Shown here: in pieces, positions 27,922 through 37,635 of the stretch
Position numbering within the stretch: position 1 is the stretch's first letter
How the letters are laid out: every line of letters begins with the position of its first letter
Assembly: GCF_004116405.1 (NCBI RefSeq)
Contig: NZ_SDIC01000002.1
Coordinates: forward strand, 558,001-622,000
Source: Halegenticoccus tardaugens
GTDB taxonomy: Archaea > Halobacteriota > Halobacteria > Halobacteriales > Haloferacaceae
Direction: 5' to 3'
Length of the DNA: 64,000 nt
Notes under the pieces: model-generated
Databases searched by the model: none
What the model was told of the DNA's origin: nothing
What the model saw: only the letters and a program-made list of their open reading frames with translations
Translations under genes and position numbers: made by a program

Positions 27922-28596
27922 TTAGCCAGTTTGAAATATACTGCCACTCAGATTCGACGTGTACTGGTAGGTTCCTGGCTCAATGAACCCATTTCCGATC
28001 AAATTGATAGCGCCCACCACGGTGTTCCCAGCATCTGCGAACTGCAGCACTATATCCCCCTGGATGATTTGATACACGCCGGCGGTAAGGCCGGTGCGGG
28101 AGTTGAACACGTTGAGGACAGTGCTTCGCGCCGCAGGAAGCCCCCAGACTTGCCCATCGACAGTGATACCAAGACCACTCTGGGCTGGGTCTTCCTGAAC
28201 GAAAGCGACATCGATGAATGACTCATCAATAGTCGATGGAATACCGACTTCGTCGTACAGGCTCGTATTCGTGGCAAACCAGATCGCGCCCCCCTCGGGG
28301 GTGCCCGGTGGATTCCCTGATTGAATTGCGATCTCTCGAGCATTCACGCCGTTGTCGAAGGAGTCTTGCTTCGGCAGCGGTGGTGAGACGAGAAGGAGTG
28401 CTTCTCGACTGAATTGTTCGTGCGTCGTCGTACCCTCTAACAGAACCCGGTAGTACGCTGGAACGGTCGGAACCGCTGAGGTCTGCGCATGAACAGGGAT
28501 TGTTGATCTAAGTGTAAGGCCAGCTGCGCCAAGCAGGCTGAGAAAGGTACGTCTGGTAACATGTGATGGCTGTGCTATTCTACTGATAGGTGTCAT
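27922..28596 (-). CDS. Tat-exported beta-rich protein, unknown function
   Basis: 224 residues. The N-terminus TRRTFLSLLGAAGLTLRSTI followed by VHAQ is a Tat signal with a signal-peptidase I site (AHAQ type), so the mature protein is released outside the cell. The mature part of about 185 residues is acidic and rich in Gly, Thr and Val with repeated beta strands (AYYRVLLEGTTTHEQF, VYQIIQGDIVLQFADAGNTV, FIEPGTYQYTSNL). No family is recognised. It neighbours another broken Tat-protein gene. Confidence 0.65.
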   Translation of the reverse strand: MTPISRIAQPSHVTRRTFLSLLGAAGLTLRSTIPVHAQTSAVPTVPAYYRVLLEGTTTHEQFSREALLLVSPPLPKQDSFDNGVNAREIAIQSGNPPGTPEGGAIWFATNTSLYDEVGIPSTIDESFIDVAFVQEDPAQSGLGITVDGQVWGLPAARSTVLNVFNSRTGLTAGVYQIIQGDIVLQFADAGNTVVGAINLIGNGFIEPGTYQYTSNLSGSIFQTG

Positions 28597-28765
28597 GATG
28601 GCTGCTCCGACTCGCCCTTAATTGGGAACGGCAACGTTACTCTTGGAGTTGAAAGACGATAAACATGTAGTCCGAATCGGCTGAGATTTGGTGCTATTGG
28701 TTTGATCCAGTAAAATCACCTGAAGATGGAATCTTTATGGCAGCGACCTCTAGACATATTCAGTG

Positions 28766-28978
28766 ATGAACTCTCGAACACCACTCCCACCGCGGGCCAA
28801 AGAGGCGCTTGAGGTGCTTCGGTCGCCGGTCGAGAACGCGGGTGGTGAACTTCCTCGTGAGCAAGCTTTCTCAGTGATTGCTTCAGAGTTTAGCGAGGAG
28901 TCTGCGGAGGGGCTGTTGAATATCCTGCACAACCGTGGCTACATCTACTATGTTGGCGAGAAAATCCGCATTACGTAG
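28766..28978 (+). CDS. Small conserved-looking helical protein
   Basis: 70 residues from ATG 28766. PLPPRAKEALEVLRSPVE and LPREQAFSVIASEFSEESAEGLLNILHNRGYIYYVGEKIRIT give a compact winged-helix-like order of helices ending in a beta hairpin, so it may be a minimal DNA-binding domain. It converges with the PadR gene. Codon use fits a real gene. The function is unknown. Confidence 0.55.
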   Translation: MNSRTPLPPRAKEALEVLRSPVENAGGELPREQAFSVIASEFSEESAEGLLNILHNRGYIYYVGEKIRIT

Positions 28979-29049
28979 GCTCGGTGTCTCGTGAGGGCTC
29001 AGGATTCACTCTGACCGAGGGGGGGGGTTCTCTGGTGTGACGTTCGAGG

Positions 29050-29343
29050 TTAGGCGAGTGCGGTCTCTTGGACGTACTGTGCTTCCCACTCGCGACGCTC
29101 TCGGAGGGCGGTGTGACCCTCGTCGGTGATCGTATAGAAGTTGGTCCGCCGGTCGATTTGGCCCTTCTCGACGTAGCCTTTGTTGACGAGGACGTCGAGA
29201 TTGGGATATAAGCGGCCGTGGTTGATTTCTTCGTCACGGGCGTCTTCGAGTGCTGTTTTGATTTGTTGGCCCGAGGGCTGGTCGTGGCCAGCGATGACGA
29301 TCAAGAGGTCGCGCTGGAAACCGCTGAGGTCGAAGAGGGTCAT
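29050..29343 (-). CDS. PadR-family winged-helix regulator
   Basis: 97 residues from the ATG at 29343. Core motifs are LSGFQRDLLIVIAGHDQPSGQ, EINHGRLYPNLDVLVNKGYVEKG and the wing IDRRTNFYTITDEGH, nearly the same as in the proteins at 4356 and 51182. It is a dimeric transcriptional regulator with a short C-terminal helix. Its promoter region is followed upstream by about 500 bp of non-coding sequence. The ligand and targets are unknown. Confidence 0.85.
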   Translation of the reverse strand: MTLFDLSGFQRDLLIVIAGHDQPSGQQIKTALEDARDEEINHGRLYPNLDVLVNKGYVEKGQIDRRTNFYTITDEGHTALRERREWEAQYVQETALA

Positions 29344-29872
29344 CACTGAGAAGGGACATCAGCAACGGATATAATCGTCAGCATTGTGTGGTGTGAGTGA
29401 GTGATCGGTGGAGGGAAGTGTCTTGAACCTCTGTTGGTTGGCTGGGAGGTCGGGAAACTGTTGTCACGCCGAGTGAGGGGTGATATGGGGTGTTTCTCTC
29501 CTACCCCACATTGAGTTGGAGGGGGAGGTGTGGGTTAGTTAAGCGATGGATGCGTCTCGGGTACGGGAGCTTCGTAAACCTACATCACCTGCTCTGTTAG
29601 TTTTAGGATGAGGTGTAATCCGTTATCAATGATAGCTTCTGACGGTCGTGCTGAATAGAAGGCGCGTGTTCAGCACCTCACAATACCGTCAGCCGGAAGG
29701 AATTCTCTCTGGTCAGACTTACAATCGATCACGCTCAAATACCGATATCCGGGCAAAATGTTTTTGCCAAATTACTTGAGCGAGGGATGTGTAGAATCTG
29801 TATGTGCTCTCTCACATCTATTGATTCCAGATTAGTTCTACCCATACCGGTGGCCTTCGGACTGGGTGAGTC
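29344..29872. other. Non-coding stretch with nested inverted repeats (IS scar)
   Basis: No gene. At 29640-29691 there is a nested hairpin: outer TGACGG/CCGTCA and inner GTGCTGAA/TTCAGCAC. The inner arms match the GTGCTGAATA sequence found also at 17303 and 32526, so this looks like two transposon ends brought head to head. Confidence 0.45.
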
Positions 29873-30475
29873 GTGAATCCGAACCGCGTCGACTCTCTCA
29901 TCGATCTGACCTACGGCCTGTTGATCGCGGTCTCGGTCGGACTGATCGTCATCGCCGGAACCGCTGTCGGGTTGGCATTCGGATTTGGGGTACTGGTCTC
30001 TTATGTCCTCCACGTCGTCTGGAAGATGGCCCGTTTCGATCCGAACTGGATGACGACGGCGGTCAAGGAGACCGTCGAAGAGACGGTCAACGAGACGGTC
30101 GGAGAAACCGTTGACGAGACAGTCAACGAGACGGTTGAGAAGACGGTAGAGGAGACGGTGGGCGAGACAGTGGAAAGGACAGTAGACGAGAAGGTTGGGG
30201 AGACGGTAGAGGAGACGGTCGGTAAAACCGTCGAAAAGACCGTCGGAGAGACGGTGGAGAAGACAGTCGAGGAGACGGTGGGCGAGACAGTGGAAAAGAC
30301 GGTGGATGAGAAGGTTGAAGAGACGATAGAGGAGACGGTCGGTGAAACCGTCGAAAAAACAGTTGGGGAGACAGTAGAGAAGACTGTCGAAGAGAAAGTA
30401 GGCGAGACAATGGAGGCGACCCTCGAAGAACAGCGTGCGGCCGAGAGCGCGAACGGCGAGACAGAGGACCGATGA
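29873..30475 (+). CDS. Membrane-anchored tetrapeptide-repeat (ETVx) rod protein
   Basis: 200 residues, GTG start. A membrane helix pair spans residues 9-52 (LTYGLLIAVSVGLIVIAGTAV and FGFGVLVSYVLHVVW). Then about 120 residues consist of a four-residue repeat E-T-V-x (with x mostly E, G, N, D or K), which should form a long charged helix or filament. The DNA shows the same 12-bp periodicity (GAGACGGTC-like). Its stop overlaps the start of the phosphate permease (ATGA), so they are co-translated. It may tether or regulate the permease. No family function is known to me. Confidence 0.75.
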   Translation: MNPNRVDSLIDLTYGLLIAVSVGLIVIAGTAVGLAFGFGVLVSYVLHVVWKMARFDPNWMTTAVKETVEETVNETVGETVDETVNETVEKTVEETVGETVERTVDEKVGETVEETVGKTVEKTVGETVEKTVEETVGETVEKTVDEKVEETIEETVGETVEKTVGETVEKTVEEKVGETMEATLEEQRAAESANGETEDR

Positions 30476-31650
30476 CCAGCCTCCTGCTCATCGCTGGCGT
30501 CCTCGTCGCGATGTTCGTCGCCTACAACATCGGGGGATCAACCACGGGGCCGGCGTTCGGGCCGGCCGTCGGTGCCGACGCCATCTCCAAGCCTGTCGCC
30601 GCGGCGCTCATGGGCGTGTTCTTTTTCATCGGTGCCTGGACGCTGGGGCGGAATGTCGTGACGAAACTCGGTACCGAACTGGTCGTCAACACCAGTGTCT
30701 TCACGCTCGAATCCTCTATCGCCGTGCTGTTTTTCATTGGGCTCGCACTGCTGATCGGGAACCTCTTCGGCGTCCCGGCCTCAACCTCGATGACCGCGGT
30801 GGGGGCAATCGCCGGCCTCGCACTGGCCGCTGGCGTGCTGGATTTCGCCGTGATGGGACAAATCGTCATTTGGTGGGTCGTCTCGCCCATCATCGGCTTC
30901 TGGGTCTCGCTGGTCATCGGCCGGTATTTTTACGCGCGGCTGAACAGGCTGATCGCGATAGAGCGCAGTACGGGGTCCCTGTTCGATCTTGACCGGTCCG
31001 GTGTCGTCCCCATCCCACGTGTCCACAAGACGACCAATCGTCGGGAGCTGGTCGGGACGGTTACTGTCGTCGCGATTGGCTGTCTGATGGCCTTCGCTTC
31101 AGGCACCTCGAACATCGCTAACGCCGTTGCACCGTTGGTTGGCAGCGGCGAACTGGCGATGAACCCGGCGATCATCTTCGGTGGGATCGCCGTCGCCATC
31201 GGCTCGTTCACCATCGCTCGACGAACCCTGGAGACGATGGGCAGTGGCCTCACGGAACTCCCCCTCACTGCGGCCATCGTCGTCGCGTCGATTTCCTCGA
31301 CGCTGGTCGTCTTCCTCTCGGCGCTCGGCATCCCCGCGAGCTTCGTCATCATCGCGACGATGTCCACCGTCGGGCTGGGTTGGGGCCGAGCGACCCGACC
31401 GAGAACCGCCCCCGAAATAGTCACTGGCAACGGAGGGCCTCCGGTCACGGTCGACGCGCTGGCGGCCGACAAGGAGGGCGAGACGCTCCCTCCAATCGGC
31501 GCGGAGGACGTCGAGGACATCCCCGATCCGGGGGCGTTATTCAACCCCGTGATGACCGCGCGAGTCGTCCTGATGCAGAACGTCGTGCCGGCCATCGCGA
31601 CGGTCGGTGCCTATCTCACGTTCCGGTTTGTCCCGATATCCGGGTTCTGA
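30472..31650 (+). CDS. PiT-family inorganic phosphate permease
   Basis: 392 residues and about ten membrane helices. The two PiT signature repeats are visible: FVAYNIGGSTTGPAFGPAVGA near residue 15 and FASGTSNIANAVAPLVG near 204, each with the inverted-topology core. The central hydrophilic loop is near residues 155-190. PiT proteins import phosphate (often as a metal complex) using Na+ or H+. The start overlaps the upstream ETV-repeat gene by 4 bp. No PhoU-like gene is adjacent. Confidence 0.9.
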   Translation: MTSLLLIAGVLVAMFVAYNIGGSTTGPAFGPAVGADAISKPVAAALMGVFFFIGAWTLGRNVVTKLGTELVVNTSVFTLESSIAVLFFIGLALLIGNLFGVPASTSMTAVGAIAGLALAAGVLDFAVMGQIVIWWVVSPIIGFWVSLVIGRYFYARLNRLIAIERSTGSLFDLDRSGVVPIPRVHKTTNRRELVGTVTVVAIGCLMAFASGTSNIANAVAPLVGSGELAMNPAIIFGGIAVAIGSFTIARRTLETMGSGLTELPLTAAIVVASISSTLVVFLSALGIPASFVIIATMSTVGLGWGRATRPRTAPEIVTGNGGPPVTVDALAADKEGETLPPIGAEDVEDIPDPGALFNPVMTARVVLMQNVVPAIATVGAYLTFRFVPISGF

Positions 31651-31700
31651 TCCGGGGCCGACTTGAACCGCGTTACCGTTGCCGTCCCGGACGGTGTCAT

Positions 31701-31718
31701 CCCTCGTGTTCACGAGGG
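31701..31718 (+). terminator. Hairpin after the phosphate permease gene
   Basis: CCCTCGTG-TT-CACGAGGG is a perfect 8-bp stem 50 bp after the permease stop. There is no T-run behind it, so the terminator role is only a suggestion based on position. Confidence 0.3.
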
Positions 31719-31950
31719 AATATCGGCGACTCGATTGTGTTACCGGTCAGTATGAATCTCGCTCCTGTTGTTCCATTATACTATTCGGTAGCGCAGCTGT
31801 TGTCTCAGTGGTCCGTCAACCGTGGATTTGTGGGTTCGTATCCCCACGAACGTACCTGTTTCATATTGGATAGTGCTACCGACGCGTACAAGATGGAGAG
31901 CGCGAATCGGTCGCAATGGGGTATCTTTGTTCAGTGTAGTAGGATGGTTA

Positions 31951-32430
31951 TCAACGTGCTTTCAATTGTGTTAAAATCCGTGAAACGACGGCTCCAGTGG
32001 AGTATCCGACTAATCCGATGAGTATTGCGAGTAGGAGACCGAATTTAACTCCGTATTCAATGCCACCAAGGAGTTCGGCGTGTGCAGAAGTATATCCGAA
32101 CCCCAGCATCCGAGGATGGTGATACCGGGTGGAGTTCTCCCAACTGCTAGTAAGGTATCCTATCAATGGTGGAAAAATGAACCACCAGAGGCTGACGACC
32201 CACAGCGAACCGATAGTCGGCCCGAGACCCGCACCTAGCACTCCTGCACCAAGAGCGATTCCGAATACCAGTATGAGCCAACCGAGAGAAAGACCGACAT
32301 TCAGCCCAATCACGAATCCACCAGAGGCCAGTACTAAAAGGCCAACCACTGTCACGAGAAGAATAGCCCTGCTCTGGGCCTTTCCGACGATGTGCTGCCG
32401 CCAAACCCAACCATCGTCGGAATAGTTCAT
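31951..32430 (-). CDS. Hypothetical four-helix membrane protein
   Basis: 159 residues from the ATG at 32430 (MNYSDDGWVWRQH). Hydrophobic segments near residues 22-45, 50-72, 78-98 and 125-148 are rich in Gly and Leu (ILLVTVVGLLVLASGGFVIG and LGWLILVFGIALGAGVLGAG). A charged loop (SWENSTRYHHPRM) separates helices 3 and 4. No family is recognised. It lies convergent to the permease with about 300 bp between. Confidence 0.5.
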   Translation of the reverse strand: MNYSDDGWVWRQHIVGKAQSRAILLVTVVGLLVLASGGFVIGLNVGLSLGWLILVFGIALGAGVLGAGLGPTIGSLWVVSLWWFIFPPLIGYLTSSWENSTRYHHPRMLGFGYTSAHAELLGGIEYGVKFGLLLAILIGLVGYSTGAVVSRILTQLKAR

Positions 32431-32559
32431 TATGATTAAGTTTGCAGTTGTAGTCAATAGTTGTTTTGGATAGGTTAGTATCCACTATCTGTACGAACTA
32501 AGTGCCAGTCTTGTGGCGGGCTGTCGTGCTGAATACATTCTCTGTATTCAGCAGGCTGT

Positions 32560-32997
32560 TTGTATCAACTACTGACTGTTTCGATCCCCTCCGATTTTTC
32601 CGACTGCTAAAGCTCGCTCGGTACTCGACGCCGCGGCGAACAATCGAGAAAATTTTGCGAACGAAAAACGCCGACCTCGTGGTGGCCGTCTCGGTGACGG
32701 CGATCCTGGTGGTGGAGGCGTCGAGTCTGATGTACTCTGTCGAGAATGCCGCACAGCCAAAAGTGTGTTCGAGCATTCCAGCAACGTTGTGGAGGGGGTC
32801 GTGACGCTTACGACGGTTGAGGACGGGGATGTCTATCCGGTAACGGTGCTGGGGAAGGTGCTGAGTGCGGTGATTGCGTTCTTAGGAATTGGGTTGTTTG
32901 CGCTGCCGGCGAGCATTCTGGCGTCTGGGTTTTTGAGGAGACAGGCCAGAATCTCATACACTGTCCGCACTGTGGGGAACAATTGGATGACCCGTAG
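32560..32997 (+). pseudogene. Potassium channel, truncated and frameshifted
   Basis: In three successive frames the sequence reads [16 protein letters not shown] (S4-S5 region), [19 protein letters not shown] (pore helix), then [18 protein letters not shown] and [18 protein letters not shown] (S6), then [12 protein letters not shown] (C-terminal zinc knuckle) before a stop at 32997. The expected K+ filter TVGYG is TVEDG here. Two frameshifts (near 32795 and 32930), a missing S1-S3 half and the destroyed filter show that the gene is dead. Its left edge abuts an IS-like inverted repeat at 32526. Confidence 0.85.
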
Positions 32998-33057
32998 AGT
33001 ATTGATCTCGATCTAGATCCTAATCTTGTACATCAGAAATATACCACCATTCGGTTT

Positions 33058-34104
33058 CTAAAACACTGTTTGAAGCGCTCCTGCTCGCTCTACGGTCTGA
33101 TTTTTCTCCCGAATCTCTTCGAACGAGAGGTACTGCAGCGAACAGTGCTCAGCACGAGCTAGCACATGGCGAAACGTCGGTCGATCCATTTCCCTCCGTA
33201 CTTTCTCCATATCAGCCAGTGGAGCTGCAATGTACATGTCGACGGCAAGGTTGGGCACCTTCACAACGAAATCAGTCATCCGTAGAATACCGCTGTAGAC
33301 GTTTGTCGTGCTCTCAACCTCGAACAGCTTCACGATATAGTCTCCATCCAGCCAAATGACGTCAACATACTCGATAATCCGCATTGCAGCGTCGCTAAAC
33401 CCCGTGAGATGTAGGCTGTCGACGCACTCTTCACCGAGTCGCTGACCCTCATAGACTAGATTGCGGTCGTTCTTGGCGACATAGACATCATAATTGTGCT
33501 TCAACCCTAGCTGGATGAGATACCACTGAATTTCAGTGTGCTCACGGACCTCTTGATCCTCCTCTTCGACATCGGGTGCTGAATGTGGCATTTGATCCCC
33601 CGCTGTTGGCGGATCAACTGTGGAGTTCCGAAAGTCCTGAAAGGCTTCCTCAACAGAGGTGTACTGCTGAAGGAGTCGGTTTATCGCCTGTTCAGAGACT
33701 TGCATAAATCCCTGTGGGATGTAGTTGTCACTGTACCCCAGTATCCTGTTGAGTTCTGCGCGAGGAATGGAAATGCGTTGAAAATCAGTAACGGTGTAGA
33801 TGAACCGGCTCGAAGCACTGTTCCAAAGCCAATTCCCGGCCTCAGGATTCTCAAATGTCTGGCTGACTCTTCCTGTTGCAAAGAATTCTCCTTCGTTATA
33901 GAAGAGGAGTAGATCGCCAGATTCCATCGCTTCGAAAAATCTGCGCTTTCGTTTGCTTTTCGTGGTCCCCCAAATACGAACCTCAGAGAAGTCTTCGAGT
34001 TCTGGAATTGGATGATCTTCGGGAAGGTGGATGGGTGTACTCACCGTGCTCTCAAAGTGGTCAATCCAATCCTTACCGACTGGAACAAGATAGAGCCTGG
34101 TCAT
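33058..34104 (-). CDS. Putative EVE-like plus PD-(D/E)XK-like defence nuclease
   Basis: 348 residues from the ATG at 34104 (a start at 34113 is also possible). The N-terminal 150 residues show the order of EVE/PUA-type base-reading domains: SEVRIWGTTKSKRKRRFFEAM, SGDLLLFYNEGEFFATGRV, then LWNSASSRFIYTVTDF and LGYSDNYIPQGFMQVSE. After an acidic linker, residues 190-320 read REHTEIQWYLIQLGLKHNYDV, IIEYVDVIWLDGDYIVKLFEVESTT and NLAVDMYIAAP, a restriction-endonuclease-like core with D and E-x-E in place of the usual E-x-K. It may cut modified DNA. It lies next to a broken helicase-nuclease and the CRISPR locus. The assignment is an inference from fold pattern. Confidence 0.5.
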   Translation of the reverse strand: MTRLYLVPVGKDWIDHFESTVSTPIHLPEDHPIPELEDFSEVRIWGTTKSKRKRRFFEAMESGDLLLFYNEGEFFATGRVSQTFENPEAGNWLWNSASSRFIYTVTDFQRISIPRAELNRILGYSDNYIPQGFMQVSEQAINRLLQQYTSVEEAFQDFRNSTVDPPTAGDQMPHSAPDVEEEDQEVREHTEIQWYLIQLGLKHNYDVYVAKNDRNLVYEGQRLGEECVDSLHLTGFSDAAMRIIEYVDVIWLDGDYIVKLFEVESTTNVYSGILRMTDFVVKVPNLAVDMYIAAPLADMEKVRREMDRPTFRHVLARAEHCSLQYLSFEEIREKNQTVERAGALQTVF

Positions 34105-34290
34105 GTAATGCATTGGTTGAAGAAGTAGAACTTAGAGGTTTAGGATCGACAGCACTGTCTTCTCGTCCTTCGAGGTTGAGCAAATAGGGACCGAATAGTA
34201 GATAGCCAAATCCAGAAATCGTACCCCAGCATGAACCCCATGAAGAGATTTCTCAATCACCAGATCAGATCACAGTTTCATTCTCCGATT

Positions 34291-35460
34291 TTATAGCGTC
34301 TGTAGCACTTTCTCGTATTGAGTCAATAACGCAACTACCTCTTCTGCGTCCAAGCGTTCTTGTCGGATCTCGCCTTCAGCAGTAAAGACTAGCGTCAGGA
34401 CGACCTCGCGTGACGGATCATGCTGGTAGAGCGCACAGGCATACGAACGAAGCTGCGGCCAATAGTGGTCGGCAAGATCCTCTATAGACTGACTGGAGAG
34501 ATCATTCGTCTTGTAATCCGTCACATAGAACGCATTAGGTGTCACCGTCAGATGATCAATATCACCGACGACCCGGCCTGAATCGAGACGAAGCGTCACG
34601 GACAATTCATCGTGAGTGGCTTCGACGGTTAGGTCGCGCTCGATGGCACGGAGCGCGTCGATACCTCGCGTTGTATGCTCAGTGATACGTCGAATCTCAT
34701 CCTCCGAAATCATCTGCGGATCACTACACAGACGAGTAATCAACGTTGGCCACTGACTAGGGGATTCTCGGAGTTCGCACAGTCGATGGACGAGTGTCCC
34801 GAACTCAGTGGGAGATAAGGAACGATCAGATGTGTTCCTCGACGATCTCGGTTCTCTCTCAAGGGCAAAGCTGTCACTCTCAAATCCAGAGATGAGTTGA
34901 GCGAACGCTGTCGCAGTAAGATGTTGTGCTGGCGACTGTGCAGGTGGATTTGGAATTTCGAGAGACGCAGCATCTCTGTCAGCACTCGAACCCTGCTCTC
35001 GCCAGTCGACGCTCTCTTCTGGGCCGCGAATCACATACTCACCTACCGACAACGAACGCTGTGCGTACCCATTTGTGTGGAGGTCTGTGACGACTTCGTC
35101 ATCAAACAAAATCGGCTGAAGCCACTCTCGCCACGATTGAGCGTCAGCTCCATCACGAGCCTCCGTTAGCCCACTTTCTGTGTCTGCGTCGAAGTCATGG
35201 AGACTCGAGAAGATGAGATACTCTGCGCCACCAGTTAGATCGTCACTCGCAGTACGCCTCGGAGTAAGTCTTTGCGGCCATGCTTCATACGATCTATAGT
35301 CGTCACCAAACGGTGCGAAAACTTCGTCGAAGAGACCATTCAATAAGTTAAGCGTCGGACCAAGCGTCCGGAAGTTTTCGGAGAGAGAGAGAGAGCTCTC
35401 AGCTGGTTCGTCTGGAACATCCAGGCGTTTTCGCTCCGGGAGCCTACAGACCGACTTCAA
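34291..35460 (-). pseudogene. UvrD/AddA-type helicase-nuclease, 5'-truncated
   Basis: 389 residues remain. Near the start LSENFRTLGPTLNLLNGLFDEVF is the SF1 helicase NFR motif (motif IV area). The end holds a RecB-type nuclease: FGTLVHRLCE, VVGDIDHLTV and FYVTDYKTND (D and DYK catalytic pattern), then YWPQLRSYACALY. A complete AddA/UvrD-like protein has roughly 600 more residues with the Walker motifs at the front. These are missing, and the frame opens right at the decayed repeat at 35453, so CRISPR array A has replaced the 5' part. Confidence 0.75.
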
Positions 35461-37635
35461 CCCACAATGATTTGTCTGGAACTCTGCTGTCTCTCGTCAG
35501 CGTCCAGGTACTCCGCAAGCTTCAACCCCATAAGAGTTCATCTGGAACGGGTCTTAATCGCTGTCGTGCCGCGTGGGTGCGTCTGGACCACGAGCCCGCC
35601 GAGAAAACCACCACCACCGACGACACGCTTTCAATCCCACGTGGGTGCGTCTGGAACAAAACGGAGGTCGGCAAGACCCTCGCGTCACAAATCTTTCAAT
35701 CCCACGTGGGTGCGTCTGGAACTGTCGCGGCGATTGCATTGTTATTGTCGCCGGTCTTTCAATCCCACGTGGGTGCGTCTGGAACTCGCAGGCCGTCGCC
35801 TGGTAGACTGGCGTCTCGGCACTTTCAATCCCACGTGGGTGCGTCTGGAACTACTCCCACGTTATCGGTCGCTTATCCGAACACCCGTCTTTCAATCCCA
35901 CGTGGGTGCGTCTGGAACCCCGACCTCCCCGACCTCGATCTCCCGGCCGAGGTGCTTTCAATCCCACGTGGGTGCGTCTGGAACGACCACCGTCGTTCAC
36001 CCCGAGGTTGTTTGAGATAACCTTTCAATCCCACGTGGGTGCGTCTGGAACTCCCCGCTACCTTGCTCATGTTAGTGTTCCTCGTTCTTTCAATCCCACG
36101 TGGGTGCGTCTGGAACGTATTTGCTCGAGAGTCGGGTCGTAGTACCCATACACCTTTCAATCCCACGTGGGTGCGTCTGGAACTACCCACTCAAACTCGT
36201 CGTCTGAGAGGTACACAGTCTTTCAATCCCACGTGGGTGCGTCTGGAACCGATGTTCTACGGGGCCAGCACCACTCGATGGTTGGGCTTTCAATCCCACG
36301 TGGGTGCGTCTGGAACCTTCACGCGCGCGCGGACCGGGCAGAAATTGAACTTTCAATCCCACGTGGGTGCGTCTGGAACGGGGTTATCGAGCGTCCCGAA
36401 CTCACTGTTCGCCTCCTTTCAATCCCACGTGGGTGCGTCTGGAACTTTTACGACTGGCTGGACCGGGGAGATGACCAAGAACTTTCAATCCCACGTGGGT
36501 GCGTCTGGAACTGCCATCATTGCCACCGTCCGTCCGGCGGGCGGGATCCTTTCAATCCCACGTGGGTGCGTCTGGAACTATCACCGTAACCGATGAACAG
36601 CACCGTCGTCTCGACTTTCAATCCCACGTGGGTGCGTCTGGAACTTGGTAGTCGAGGAGTTCTTGGCGCGACGTGATGAGCTTTCAATCCCACGTGGGTG
36701 CGTCTGGAACAAGACACGGATCTCGTCCTCATTTGCGCGAATCTTCTTTCAATCCCACGTGGGTGCGTCTGGAACCGTGATTGGTGACCTCGAGACGGGG
36801 CAGGCGTTCGGCTTTCAATCCCACGTGGGTGCGTCTGGAACACGGCCGTCCTCGCACTCTGCTACGTGTTCGGGGAGCTTTCAATCCCACGTGGGTGCGT
36901 CTGGAACCCAGTCGGGATGGTATCGACTGTTGGGATTTGGTGATCTTTCAATCCCACGTGGGTGCGTCTGGAACAGTCACCGAAGTGCGGTGTTCTGGGG
37001 GGCGAATTCCTTTCAATCCCACGTGGGTGCGTCTGGAACCGCTGTTGTCCATCGGCAGCGGCCGGCAATTGACACACCGTCCATGCTTTCAATCCCACGT
37101 GGGTGCGTCTGGAACCGACAGATAGGAGCCGATGCCGATTGCGATGTCCTCTTTCAATCCCACGTGGGTGCGTCTGGAACTCCGCCAGTATAACGAGTCG
37201 ATCTACCGGCGGATGCACTTTCAATCCCACGTGGGTGCGTCTGGAACCTCATCGTCCCCGTCGGCGGCGACGTTGTGTCCGAACTTTCAATCCCACGTGG
37301 GTGCGTCTGGAACCTGGACGCTCCCAGCGTTCGGCTGTTCGAGACGAACTTTCAATCCCACGTGGGTGCGTCTGGAACGAGAACGGGATATCGCGGTCCT
37401 CGCACATAACATCCTTTCAATCCCACGTGGGTGCGTCTGGAACCCGTCGCGCGGCACTCCAACGGCTCTTCTGCGAGCTTTCAATCCCACGTGGGTGCGT
37501 CTGGAACCGAAACGAAGTTCGAGGAAATGGCAGCGAAGCAGCTTTCAATCCCACGTGGGTGCGTCTGGAACTCCAGGGTTCTCGTCCTCGTCGTACGGGA
37601 AGGTGCTTTCAATCCCACGTGGGTGCGTCTGGAAC
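35453..37635 (-). CRISPR. CRISPR array A, type I-B, 31 good plus 3 decayed repeats
   Basis: On the minus strand the 30-bp repeat starts GTTCCAGACGCACCC and ends ACGTGGGATTGAAAG, with the palindrome CCCACGTGGG at its centre. 31 repeats of this form run from 35628 to 37635, separated by spacers of 33-37 bp and one of 46 bp (37040-37085). At the left end three decayed repeats (35453, 35519, 35560) mark the old, leader-distal end. The leader is on the right next to cas2, so the array is transcribed leftward. Confidence 0.98.

Noticed and set aside
29873-30475. 12-bp periodic sequence as a possible iteron origin
   Set aside because: The period follows codons of the ETV repeat in an open frame with a membrane segment and a coupled downstream gene, so it is coding.
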